DNA of 13,718 bases from Roseovarius sp. (lineage in GTDB: Bacteria > Pseudomonadota > Alphaproteobacteria > Rhodobacterales > Rhodobacteraceae), in assembly GCA_021767845.1 (NCBI GenBank), contig JAASSQ010000056.1:1-13718 (forward strand). The letters run 5' to 3'. Shown here piece by piece: positions 6,345-13,087 of this stretch. Within the stretch, counting starts at the first letter, position 1, and the number at the start of each line of letters is the position of its first letter. The notes beneath the pieces were generated by a model that was not told the origin of the DNA, ran no database searches, and worked only from the letters and a program-made list of their open reading frames with translations. A program made the position numbers and the translations under genes.

Positions 6345-6382
6345 CGGAAACGCGCCGCGCGAGCGCGCGTTTCCGCCTTTTT
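6345..6382 (+). terminator. intrinsic terminator after the corrinoid gene
   Basis: CGGAAACGCGC (6345-6355) pairs perfectly over 11 bases with GCGCGTTTCCG (6365-6375), with a nine-base loop. TTTTT follows at 6378-6382. It lies 11 bases after the stop codon and separates the corrinoid gene from the PAP2 gene. Confidence 0.82.
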
Positions 6383-6451
6383 CCCCGCTTCCTCCTCAAT
6401 CGCGACACAGTTGCGCGGCACCTTTTCTGCGGAAAAGTCAGGGATCGCCCG

Positions 6452-7432
6452 ATGCAACTCAACGTGACCACTTGGCCACTCTACTACTGGACCGGCACCG
6501 TTCTTGTCGCCAACATAATCCTGATCGCGGTCTCGCGCGCCGGCTTCGACAGCTCTGACCTCGCCCCAATGCTCGGCTTCGGGCTCGGCACGGCACTGTT
6601 CTTTCTGGTGTTTTCCCGGCTTGCCGACGCGGGCTGCGCGCACAGTGCAGTGCCGGTCCTGCGCAACCTGTGCGAGGTGCTGCTGTTCCTGCAACTCAGC
6701 TGGCTCAACCTGCGGCTGCTCAACCACCTGTCCATGATGATGCCCGTGCCGCTCTGGGACGACAGGCTGGCGCGATGGGATGCCACCCTCGGCCTCGACT
6801 GGATGGCCTATTTCGAATGGGTCCACGCCAGGCCCGGCTTCGCCCACCTGCTCGATCTCAGCTACACGTCTCTGACCCTGCTCAGCGTGGTGGCCCTGAT
6901 CGGCCTGATCCTGATGGGACAACCCCGGCGTGCCAGGTTCTTCTGCACGATCTTCTTCACGACCGCCCTGATCTGCATCATCGCTGGCGCTTTCTTTCCC
7001 GCGCTGGCCGCCGTGGATTACCATGTCACCGATCTTGATGCCTACTCGGGCTTCAGTTCACCACCGGGTGTCTATCACCTGTCCCACCTTCAGGCATTGC
7101 GCGATCCCTCGGTCAGTGTCCTGCTGAAACCTGGCAACCTGCCCGGCCTCGTGACGTTTCCCTCATTCCACACGGCAGCGGGCGTACTTCTGTGCGCGGC
7201 CTATTACAACACCAGGCTGTTCATTCCGGTCACGGGCTATGCCCTGGTCATGATCGCGGCAACCCCCGTCTGGGGCGGGCATTATTTCGTCGATCTCATC
7301 GCCGGCACGGGCGTCGCGCTGGCCGTGATCGCGTATTTCGGGAGGCAGGCCGCCTATCGCAACCTCTTTGCGCGAGAAAGCCGCCCGCTCCGGGCCGCTG
7401 CCAGGATTGATCTCGGCCCGCACCGCTCATAG
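6452..7432 (+). CDS. PAP2-superfamily membrane phosphatase
   Basis: A 326-residue integral membrane protein with about six hydrophobic helices (roughly 12-28, 38-56, 68-90, 138-156, 164-187, 242-297 in parts). The PAP2 active-site motifs are present: PSFHTAAG with His240, and TPVWGGHYFVD with His277 as the phosphate-attacking histidine and Asp281. The first arginine-rich PAP2 motif is not obvious, as in the PAP2_3 (aureobasidin-resistance/inositolphosphotransferase-like) branch. Such enzymes remove or transfer phosphate on lipid headgroups at the membrane; the substrate here is unknown. ATG at 6452 is chosen because AGGGA ends seven bases before it and the first helix follows. The next gene starts nine bases after the stop, so the pair is cotranscribed. 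A link to the methionine genes around it is not apparent. Confidence 0.85.
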   Translation: MQLNVTTWPLYYWTGTVLVANIILIAVSRAGFDSSDLAPMLGFGLGTALFFLVFSRLADAGCAHSAVPVLRNLCEVLLFLQLSWLNLRLLNHLSMMMPVPLWDDRLARWDATLGLDWMAYFEWVHARPGFAHLLDLSYTSLTLLSVVALIGLILMGQPRRARFFCTIFFTTALICIIAGAFFPALAAVDYHVTDLDAYSGFSSPPGVYHLSHLQALRDPSVSVLLKPGNLPGLVTFPSFHTAAGVLLCAAYYNTRLFIPVTGYALVMIAATPVWGGHYFVDLIAGTGVALAVIAYFGRQAAYRNLFARESRPLRAAARIDLGPHRS

Positions 7433-7441
7433 GCTCCAGTT

Positions 7442-8098
7442 ATGGATCAAGCACCCTGCCCGTCAAATCAAGAGCTCACGGACCACGGGCTTGCCCCAAC
7501 GGGCCGCGGCCGGCTCCTGCTGATCGCCTGCGGGGCGCTGGCGCGCGAAATCCTCGATCTCATCCGCCTGAACGGCTGGGATCACATCGACCTGCACTGC
7601 CTGCCCGCCAAACTGCACCTGCACCCCGACCGCATCGTCACCGAGGTCGAAAAGGCCGTGCGGCGCGACCGCGCCTCCTATGACAGGGTGTTCGTGGTCT
7701 ATGCCGATTGCGGCACCGGCGGGCAGTTGCAGGCCAAATGCGCCGACCTGGGCGTCGAGATGATCGCAGGGCCGCATTGCTATTCCTTCTTCGAAGGCAA
7801 CGCCGCCTTCGCCGCCCGCGCCGAGGACGAGATGACCGCCTTCTACCTCACCGATTTCCTCGTCCGGCAATTCGACGCCTTCGTCTGGAAACCGATGGGA
7901 CTCGACCGGCACCCGGAACTGCGCGACATGCTGTTCGGCAACTACACGAAGCTCGTCTACCAGGCCCAGACGGACGATCCCGCGCTCTTAGACAAGGCCC
8001 GCGCCTGCGCCGACCGGCTCGGACTCGCCTTCGAGCACCGCTTCACCGGCTACGGCGATCTTGCACGCGCGCTCGAGGGCCAGGCCGCCAAGACCTGA
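7442..8098 (+). CDS. DUF1638 domain protein, possible corrinoid-pathway accessory
   Basis: A 218-residue soluble protein of the DUF1638 family. The conserved region starts near residue 24 with LLLIACGALAREI. Four cysteines stand in the conserved motifs: Cys30 (IACGA), Cys53 (LHCLPAKLH), Cys90 (ADCGTGG) and Cys113 (GPHCYSFF), with several conserved-looking histidines, which suggests a metal or cofactor site. No function is established. DUF1638 genes are often found beside corrinoid proteins and methyltransferases, and here a corrinoid gene and a homocysteine methyltransferase are close by, so a role in charging or reactivating the corrinoid is a fair guess. The first 20 residues look unconserved, and no alternative start was seen. 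The ribosome site is weak, and translation is probably coupled to the PAP2 gene nine bases upstream. Confidence 0.82.
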   Translation: MDQAPCPSNQELTDHGLAPTGRGRLLLIACGALAREILDLIRLNGWDHIDLHCLPAKLHLHPDRIVTEVEKAVRRDRASYDRVFVVYADCGTGGQLQAKCADLGVEMIAGPHCYSFFEGNAAFAARAEDEMTAFYLTDFLVRQFDAFVWKPMGLDRHPELRDMLFGNYTKLVYQAQTDDPALLDKARACADRLGLAFEHRFTGYGDLARALEGQAAKT

Positions 8099-8099
8099 T

Positions 8100-8149
8100 C
8101 TTCTCCTGTTTCAAAATATCCCGGGGAGTTTGAGGGGCAGCGCCCCTCA
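8100..8149. repeat. Rhodobacteraceae-type intergenic repeat with GGGGC/GCCCC hairpin
   Basis: Directly after the DUF1638 stop comes CTTCTCCTGTTTCAAAATA, then a CCCGGGG block and a perfect eight-base stem, TGAGGGGC (8131-8138) with GCCCCTCA (8142-8149), around an AGC loop. This layout recalls a repeat seen many times between genes in Rhodobacteraceae genomes (from memory). It lies between the convergent DUF1638 and sufE genes and may work as a terminator for either, though there is no T-run. Confidence 0.5.
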
Positions 8150-8195
8150 TCATAATACCCTGTGCGGCGCAGTCGCACCGCCTGCCCGCGCCCGG

Positions 8196-8606
8196 TCAGG
8201 CCGCCTCGGCCGCCACGCTGCGGATGCGCTCGATCATCGCGCGCAACCCGTTCGAGCGTTGCGCCGACAGGTGGTCGTTCAGCCCCAGCCGGGCCAGCTC
8301 GGCCTGCGCGTCCACCTTGGGCACCTCGTCCACCGGCCGCCCGTTGAAAAGCGCGCGCAGCACGGCGATCAGCCCGCGCACGATCATCGCATCGCTGTCG
8401 CCGTCGAACTCGAAGCGGCCATCCTCGATCCTGGGATGCAGCCAGACCTGGCTTGCGCAGCCCTCGACCTTGGTGGCCGGCACCTTCAGCGCGTCGTCCA
8501 GCGGCTCCATCGCCCGGCCCCGGTCGATGACATAGCGGTAGCGGTCTTCCCAATCCTCCAGGAATTCGAAATCGGCGACGATATCCTCGAAAGCTTCGGT
8601 GGCCAT
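8196..8606 (-). CDS. sufE: cysteine desulfuration protein SufE
   Basis: A 136-residue SufE that takes persulfide sulfur from the cysteine desulfurase SufS for Fe-S cluster assembly in the cytosol. The acceptor cysteine is Cys50 in KVEGCASQVWL, at the usual position. The N-terminus FEDIVADFEFLEDWEDRYRYVI and the later FNGRPVDEV are standard family sequence, and length is normal. The ATG at 8606 is chosen because GGAG (8616-8613) precedes it by six bases; an in-frame ATG 16 codons upstream has poor support and adds unconserved residues. It stands alone, away from any suf operon, as is common for this stand-alone sufE in Rhodobacterales, and is divergent from the lipoprotein gene. Confidence 0.95.
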   Translation of the reverse strand: MATEAFEDIVADFEFLEDWEDRYRYVIDRGRAMEPLDDALKVPATKVEGCASQVWLHPRIEDGRFEFDGDSDAMIVRGLIAVLRALFNGRPVDEVPKVDAQAELARLGLNDHLSAQRSNGLRAMIERIRSVAAEAA

Positions 8607-8731
8607 GTGACGCTCCAACTGTTCCGCCAATGACCTAGGCGGAGCGGACGCCAAGGTCCAGACCCAGCTTGCACCTTTTCAACGCCCGCCGGATAGGATA
8701 ACCGGGGAAAAAGGCTTGAAGGGCGGGACTC

Positions 8732-9238
8732 ATGCGGACATCTCTTGCGACCCTGGTGATCCTCTCTATGGCGTTGTCGGCCTGCGGCTGGCGCGACTCA
8801 CGGGTCAACCCGATGAACTGGTTCGGCAACAGCCGCTCCGAGCCCGTGACCAACCAGGCCACCGGAGAGGCCAACCCCCTCCTGCCCGAACGGGAATCGA
8901 TCTTCAGCCGCAAGCCCGAGGAATATCCCGGCACCGCCGTCGCGCAGGTCACCGCCCTTTCGGTCGAACCCTCGGGCGGTGGTGCGATCATCAAGGTCAC
9001 GGGGCTGACCACGCGGCAGGGCGCGTTCGACGTGCGCCTGACCTCGGAGACCGAGGGCGAGCCGGTGGACGGTGTTCTGGAACTCGATCTCCGGGCGATC
9101 CAGCCCGACGACCTGCCCCAGGGCCCCGAGGCGACCCGCCGGGTCACCGCCGGGCGCTTCGTGTCGGATCAGACCCTGGCGCGCATCCGCGAAATCCGCG
9201 TTGCCGGCGCGCGCAACGTGCAGACGGTGCGCCGCTGA
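8732..9238 (+). CDS. small conserved lipoprotein of unknown function
   Basis: A 168-residue protein with a lipoprotein signal: a short positive start, a hydrophobic stretch, and the lipobox LSAC with lipidated Cys18. After the cysteine comes GWRDSRVNPMNWFGNS, a segment that seems familiar from Rhodobacterales hypothetical proteins, then a linker and a beta-rich C-terminal domain (about 65-168) with no recognised motif. The residues after Cys18 are Gly and Trp, with no Asp at +2, so outer-membrane sorting is expected. AAGGGCGGG precedes the ATG. A weak promoter, TTGCAC (8669-8674) with GATAGG (8692-8697) 17 bases on, lies upstream. It converges on rnd with a 19-base gap and no clear terminator. 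Confidence 0.82.
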   Translation: MRTSLATLVILSMALSACGWRDSRVNPMNWFGNSRSEPVTNQATGEANPLLPERESIFSRKPEEYPGTAVAQVTALSVEPSGGGAIIKVTGLTTRQGAFDVRLTSETEGEPVDGVLELDLRAIQPDDLPQGPEATRRVTAGRFVSDQTLARIREIRVAGARNVQTVRR

Positions 9239-9257
9239 CGCAACGCGCCTGCCTGCC

Positions 9258-10415
9258 TCACAGCTCGACCGTGCGAATATGATTGCCCTGCGTGGCAAGC
9301 GCGATCCGACCTTCGCAGAGCCGCAGGGCATCTTCCCCGAACACGTCGCGCCGCCAGCCCTGCATCGCCGGGATGTCGCGCGCGCCCCCCGCGACCGCAT
9401 CGAGGTCCGCCGCGCTCGCGATCAGCTTCGCGGCGACGCCGTATTCCTCGCTTTTGGCCTTCAGCAGCACCCGCAGCAGGTCGGCCAGCGCCGGGTTGAC
9501 CTGCATCTTGCCGCGGCCGGCCTCGACGCGCGGCATCTGCTCGGGCGGGCAGTTCAGCCCCTCTTGCACCGCCTTCAGGATGCCGTCGGCAATCTCGCCG
9601 CGCCGCGCCTCGCGCAGCAACAGCCGCGCGCGCGACAGGTCCTTGTGCGTGGCTGGCTTGGTCGAGGCCAGCTCGACCAGCGCATCATCCTTGAACACCC
9701 GGCTGCGCGGCACGTTGCGTGACTGGGCATAGGCCTCGCGGAACCGCGCCAACTCGCGCACGATGGCCAGGAACTTGCCCGAGGCGTTGCGCGTCTTGAC
9801 CCGCTTCCACGCCTCCTCGGGCTTCACCCGGTAGGTCTCGGGATCGGTCAGAACCTGCAATTCCTCCGCCACCCACTTGTCGCGGCCCGAGCGTTCCAGC
9901 TTGCGCGCGAGGAACTCGTAGATGTCGCGCAGATGGGTCACGTCGGCCAGCGCATAGGTCTTCTGCGCCTCGGTCAGCGGGCGGCGCGACCAGTCGGTAA
10001 AGCGCGAGGTCTTGTCCAGCGGCTGCTTGGCAATCTTGCGCACCAGCGTCTCGTAGCCCACCTGCTCGCCAAAGCCGCAGACCATCGCGGCCACCTGCGT
10101 GTCGAACAGGGGTTTGGGAATGACGCCCGCATCCACGTAGAAGATTTCCAGGTCCTGCCGAGCGGCGTGAAACACCTTCACCGTGCTCTCGTCGCGGAAC
10201 AGGTCGTAAAGCGGCTCAAGCGACAGATCGCCCTCCAGCGGATCGACCAGCACCGCGTCCTCCGGCCCGTCGCCCGGCACGGCCAATTGCACGAGGCACA
10301 GCTTGGAATAATAGGTGCGCTCGCGCAGGAACTCGGTATCGACGGTGACGTAATCGAAATCGCGGGCACGGTCACAAAAGGCGGCAAGCTGCTCCGTGGT
10401 CGTCAATGTCTTCAT
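9258..10415 (-). CDS. rnd: ribonuclease D
   Basis: A 385-residue 3'-to-5' exoribonuclease that trims tRNA precursors and other stable RNAs. The DEDDy catalytic set is complete: Asp26 and Glu28 in VDTEFLRE, Asp88 in FHAARQDLEIF, and Tyr154 with Asp158 in YALADVTHL. An HRDC-like helical region follows at about 205-290 (FLAIVRELARFREAYAQ), and the rest resembles the usual RNase D C-terminus. The ATG at 10415 has AGGA close upstream and begins at the family N-terminus; the frame is open further upstream only by chance. It is 100 bases downstream of purN, in the same direction, and probably belongs to the purM-purN-rnd unit. Confidence 0.95.
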   Translation of the reverse strand: MKTLTTTEQLAAFCDRARDFDYVTVDTEFLRERTYYSKLCLVQLAVPGDGPEDAVLVDPLEGDLSLEPLYDLFRDESTVKVFHAARQDLEIFYVDAGVIPKPLFDTQVAAMVCGFGEQVGYETLVRKIAKQPLDKTSRFTDWSRRPLTEAQKTYALADVTHLRDIYEFLARKLERSGRDKWVAEELQVLTDPETYRVKPEEAWKRVKTRNASGKFLAIVRELARFREAYAQSRNVPRSRVFKDDALVELASTKPATHKDLSRARLLLREARRGEIADGILKAVQEGLNCPPEQMPRVEAGRGKMQVNPALADLLRVLLKAKSEEYGVAAKLIASAADLDAVAGGARDIPAMQGWRRDVFGEDALRLCEGRIALATQGNHIRTVEL

Positions 10416-10515
10416 GAAATCCTGTCTGCTCCTGCTCCGGGCGGTGCGTCGGGTATACGCAAACCGACCGGGAATGGAAATGGCCCGACCGGCCCAACCG
10501 CATCGCGGCAGAAAA

Positions 10516-11109
10516 TCACGGCAGATAGACGGGACGCCTGTCGCCGCCGGCAAAGCGCCGCAGCACCGCGGGGTAAAGCACGTGTTCCTGCTCCAGCACC
10601 CGCGCGGCCAGCGTGTCGGGCGTGTCGCCCGGCTGCACCGGCACCCGCGCCTGCCCCAGTACGGGCCCGTCATCCAGTTCGGCGGTCACCTCGTGCACCG
10701 TGCAGCCCGCCTCGGTATCGCCGGCCGCCAAAGCCCGCGCATGGGTGTCGAGCCCGCGGTATTTCGGCAGAAGCGAGGGGTGGATGTTCAGGATCCGCCC
10801 CTGCCAGCGGCCCACGAAATCGGCGGTCAGCACGCGCATGAACCCCGCAAGGCAAATGATGTCCGGCGCATGCGCCTCCAGCGCCGCCGACACCGCCGCC
10901 TCGAACGCCGCGCGATCCCCCTTGAAGGGCCGGTGATCCACCACCGCCGTTGCGATGCCGCGCGCGCGGGCCTTTTCAAGCCCCCCGGCTTCGGGATTGT
11001 TCGACAGCACCAGGACCGGCCGCGCCGGATGATCGCCGGTCATGCTGTCGGCCAGCGAGACCATGTTGGACCCGCCGCCCGAGATAAGGATCGCGACCCG
11101 TTTGCTCAC
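10516..11109 (-). CDS. purN: phosphoribosylglycinamide (GAR) formyltransferase, folate-dependent
   Basis: A 197-residue enzyme that transfers a formyl group from 10-formyltetrahydrofolate to GAR, the third step of purine synthesis. The catalytic triad is in place: Asn108 and His110 in ILNIHPSLLPKYRG, and Asp146 in VTAELDDGP, with GCTVHEV just before it. The N-terminal ILISGGGSNM is the phosphate-binding loop. The start is GTG (11109), which directly follows the purM TGA with no gap, so translation is probably coupled to purM. Length is slightly short of the E. coli enzyme but normal for this group. Confidence 0.97.
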   Translation of the reverse strand: MSKRVAILISGGGSNMVSLADSMTGDHPARPVLVLSNNPEAGGLEKARARGIATAVVDHRPFKGDRAAFEAAVSAALEAHAPDIICLAGFMRVLTADFVGRWQGRILNIHPSLLPKYRGLDTHARALAAGDTEAGCTVHEVTAELDDGPVLGQARVPVQPGDTPDTLAARVLEQEHVLYPAVLRRFAGGDRRPVYLP

Positions 11110-12153
11110 TCACAGCGCCCCGGAATACCGCACGCCCTCGCCCGCCGCGACGCGGCCGATCACGTGCACGCGCTCGCCTGCCTCGGCCAAAAGGTCCGTC
11201 AGCGCCTCGGCGCGCCCGGCCTCGACCGACAGCACCATGCCGATGCCGCAGTTGAAGGTCTTGAGCAACTCGGCCTCTTCCATGCCGCCCTGCTCGCGCA
11301 GCCAGCCGAAAACCGGCGGCAGCGTCCAGGCGTCGAGGTCGATCTCGGCGCCGCTGCCCTCGGGCAGGACACGCGGGATGTTCTCGGTCAGCCCGCCGCC
11401 GGTGATATGGGCCAGCGCGTGCACGCCGCCCGCGCGCACCGCCTGCAGGGCGGGTTTGACGTAAAGCCGCGTGGGCGCCAGCAGCACCTCGCCCAGGCTG
11501 CCCCCGCCCCAGGGGCACGGGGCGGACCACTCCAGCCCCGACATCTCGACCAGCTTGCGCACAAGGCTGTAGCCGTTGGAATGCACCCCGTCGCTTTCCA
11601 GCCCCAGCAGCACGTCGCCCGGCGCCACGCCCGCGGGCAGCTCCGCGCCACGCTCCATCGCGCCCACGGCAAAGCCCGCGAGGTCGAAATCGCCATCGGG
11701 ATACATGCCCGGCATCTCGGCGGTCTCACCCCCGATCAGCGCGCAGTTCGAGCGCAGGCAGCCTTCGGCGATCCCTTCCACGATCCGTGCGGCGGTTTCG
11801 GTCTCCAGCCGGCCGGTCGCGAAATAATCCAGGAAAAACAGCGGCTCGGCCCCCTGGCACACCAGGTCGTTCACGCACATCGCGACAAGGTCGATGCCCA
11901 CCTGGTCCACGTTGCCGGTGTCGATCGCGATCCGCAGCTTGGTGCCCACCCCGTCGGTCGCACCCACGAGGATCGGGTCGCTGTAGCCCGCGGCCTTCAG
12001 GTCGAACAGCGCGCCGAAGCCCCCCAGCCCGGCCATGACGCCCGCGCGATCCGTGCGCTTGGCCGCGGGCTTGATCCGATCGACCAGCGCATTGCCCGCG
12101 TCGATATCCACGCCCGCATCGGCATAGGTGATCCCGTTCCTGCGCTCGCTCAT
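11110..12153 (-). CDS. purM: phosphoribosylformylglycinamidine cyclo-ligase (AIR synthase)
   Basis: A 347-residue ATP-dependent enzyme that closes the imidazole ring, turning FGAM into AIR in step five of purine synthesis. Family motifs are clear: TDGVGTK at 66-72, VNDLVCQGAEPLFFLDYFATG at about 94-114, GGETAEMPGMY at 141-151, and ITGGGLTENIPR in the C-terminal half. The ATG at 12153 has GGAGGG seven bases upstream. It is the first gene of purM-purN-(rnd). No convincing promoter match was found in the short space between it and the divergent tRNA promoter region. Nothing unusual in length or residues. Confidence 0.98.
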   Translation of the reverse strand: MSERRNGITYADAGVDIDAGNALVDRIKPAAKRTDRAGVMAGLGGFGALFDLKAAGYSDPILVGATDGVGTKLRIAIDTGNVDQVGIDLVAMCVNDLVCQGAEPLFFLDYFATGRLETETAARIVEGIAEGCLRSNCALIGGETAEMPGMYPDGDFDLAGFAVGAMERGAELPAGVAPGDVLLGLESDGVHSNGYSLVRKLVEMSGLEWSAPCPWGGGSLGEVLLAPTRLYVKPALQAVRAGGVHALAHITGGGLTENIPRVLPEGSGAEIDLDAWTLPPVFGWLREQGGMEEAELLKTFNCGIGMVLSVEAGRAEALTDLLAEAGERVHVIGRVAAGEGVRYSGAL

Positions 12154-12224
12154 AATCGGGCCCTCCGAAAGCTCTGTTGCGCCCTCCGTTAGACGATCCC
12201 CCTGCCCGGCGCAATCTCAAAGCC

Positions 12225-12253
12225 TTGACGCCCCCGGCAGGCGTGCTTACCAC
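12225..12253 (+). promoter_or_regulatory. promoter of the CAU tRNA
   Basis: TTGACG (12225-12230) and TACCAC (12248-12253) are exactly 17 bases apart, and the tRNA begins 12 bases after the -10. The -35 matches five of six consensus bases. Confidence 0.65.
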
Positions 12254-12265
12254 AACGCTCAGGGC

Positions 12266-12342
12266 GGGCCTGTAGCTCAATTGGTTAGAGCAGAGCGCTC
12301 ATAACGCTTTGGTTGGGGGTTCGAGTCCCTCCAGGCCTACCA
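12266..12342 (+). tRNA. tRNA with CAU anticodon, probably tRNA-Ile2 (lysidine type)
   Basis: A full 77-base cloverleaf: acceptor GGGCCTG/CAGGCCT (with a G-T first pair), D-arm GCTC/GAGC, anticodon arm GAGCG/CGCTT with loop CTCATAA, T-arm GGGGG/CCCTC with TTCGAGT, and an encoded CCA. The CAU anticodon could be initiator Met, elongator Met or Ile2. The acceptor pairs C4-G69 and C5-G68 match those favoured by TilS, which makes lysidine in tRNA-Ile2, and the acceptor stem is unlike the GGCGGGG type recalled for alphaproteobacterial elongator tRNA-Met. An initiator would have three G-C pairs in the anticodon stem and a 1-72 mismatch, not seen here. tRNA is certain; Ile2 is probable. Confidence 0.93.
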
Positions 12343-12354
12343 AGACAAATCTCT

Positions 12355-12870
12355 CTAGGGTCGAATTCGGCTTGCAGCAGCTTGAGATCGAGCCAATTGC
12401 TTGATAGCCGTTTTGGCTTTTCCCAGTGTTCCGTATTCATTTCCGGCGACGTAGTGCTTGCCGTTTTTCGAAGTTATTTCGTGGCCCAAATATATCCTTA
12501 CCTCCGCGCCGTCTTCGCGAACCGTGGGAGATTGACCATTTGAAGACTCAATTGTTGCATCACGTGATGCATCTTTCATTGTGCTAGGTTCAATACCCTG
12601 CGCTTCGGCAAAGGAGGACAGCAAGCGAAGTGTTGCGCGCGAGTAATCGGCTTGATCAAGTATGGCAAAAGATACTTGGGATGTAGCCACAAGAATTAGA
12701 CTAGCAGCAACAAGGCTGATCCCTGTCAGCAGAAGTAAGCTATCTGTTTGGTACCCCGAGATTGCGACCAATGCGCAAATAATTCCAACCACAAGGCCCG
12801 TCCAACCTGCAAAAACCACGAACCCCAAAACCAATCTTGCAGTTGCATATGACTTTTCCAAAACGCCCAT
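12355..12870 (-). CDS. two-helix membrane protein of unknown function, AT-rich for this genome
   Basis: A 171-residue protein not recognised. Two hydrophobic helices stand at about 12-38 and 44-71, so the N-terminus is a membrane hairpin. A polar linker (about 90-120) leads to a small C-terminal domain (122-160) with EVRIYLGHEITSKNGKHYVAG and a helix. Base use is unlike the neighbours: one counted 60-base line (12421-12480) has 28 G or C, against 43 of 60 at 11641-11700, and codons such as TTG, GCA, ACT and AGA are frequent. The ATG follows an in-frame stop by three codons and directly abuts AGAAGG, too close for a normal ribosome site; a TTG three codons on (12861) is better spaced and is a real alternative. 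It lies 12 bases from the tRNA, convergent with it. Probable recent acquisition. Confidence 0.65.
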   Translation of the reverse strand: MGVLEKSYATARLVLGFVVFAGWTGLVVGIICALVAISGYQTDSLLLLTGISLVAASLILVATSQVSFAILDQADYSRATLRLLSSFAEAQGIEPSTMKDASRDATIESSNGQSPTVREDGAEVRIYLGHEITSKNGKHYVAGNEYGTLGKAKTAIKQLARSQAAASRIRP

Positions 12871-12913
12871 CCTTCTGGTTCACACACATTCACCCCCACT
12901 CGCTCAGGTGGTG

Positions 12914-12942
12914 ATTTAAATTAATACTCCCGCTTAAGTAAA
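12914..12942 (-). promoter_or_regulatory. candidate promoter of the AT-rich membrane protein gene
   Basis: On the minus strand TTTACT (12942-12937) and TTAAAT (12919-12914) are 17 bases apart, each matching four of six consensus bases, in an AT-rich stretch 44 bases before the ATG. Confidence 0.4.
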
Positions 12943-12962
12943 AGCAATCACTCGCGCTTGCC

Positions 12963-13000
12963 CAAAAACAAAACAATCCCGGCAATAACGCCGGGATTGT
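12963..13000 (-). terminator. intrinsic terminator after the Hint-domain gene
   Basis: On the minus strand ACAATCCCGGC pairs perfectly over 11 bases with GCCGGGATTGT (13000-12990 and 12983-12973), around a six-base loop. It is followed by TTTGTTTTTG. It ends the transcript coming from the right edge and insulates the AT-rich gene from it. Confidence 0.87.
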
Positions 13001-13050
13001 CCTGAAATCGGAAACGCACACAGCCCCCTATGGCCCGTTTCCGGGAAACC

Positions 13051-13071
13051 GGCGTGCCGGCACGGCACGCC
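13051..13071 (-). repeat. perfect nine-base hairpin between the Hint gene and its terminator
   Basis: GGCGTGCCG (13051-13059) and CGGCACGCC (13063-13071) form a perfect stem with a three-base loop, 17 bases after the Hint stop codon. No T-run follows, so it may guard the 3' end of the message rather than terminate. Confidence 0.5.
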
Positions 13072-13087
13072 AGCCGGCTGCAACTCG

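Noticed and set aside
6422..6437. CTTTTC/GAAAAG dyad before the PAP2 gene as an operator
   Set aside because: Only six bases per arm with a four-base spacer and no clear promoter around it; chance is likely.
8607..8654. Longer SufE start 16 codons upstream
   Set aside because: The ATG at 8606 has a GGAG site six bases before it and matches the family N-terminus.
10396..12192. A 598-codon plus-strand frame opposite purM, purN and the start of rnd
   Set aside because: It is the antisense shadow of three clear genes, rich in His, Arg, Gln and Ala, with no recognisable domain.
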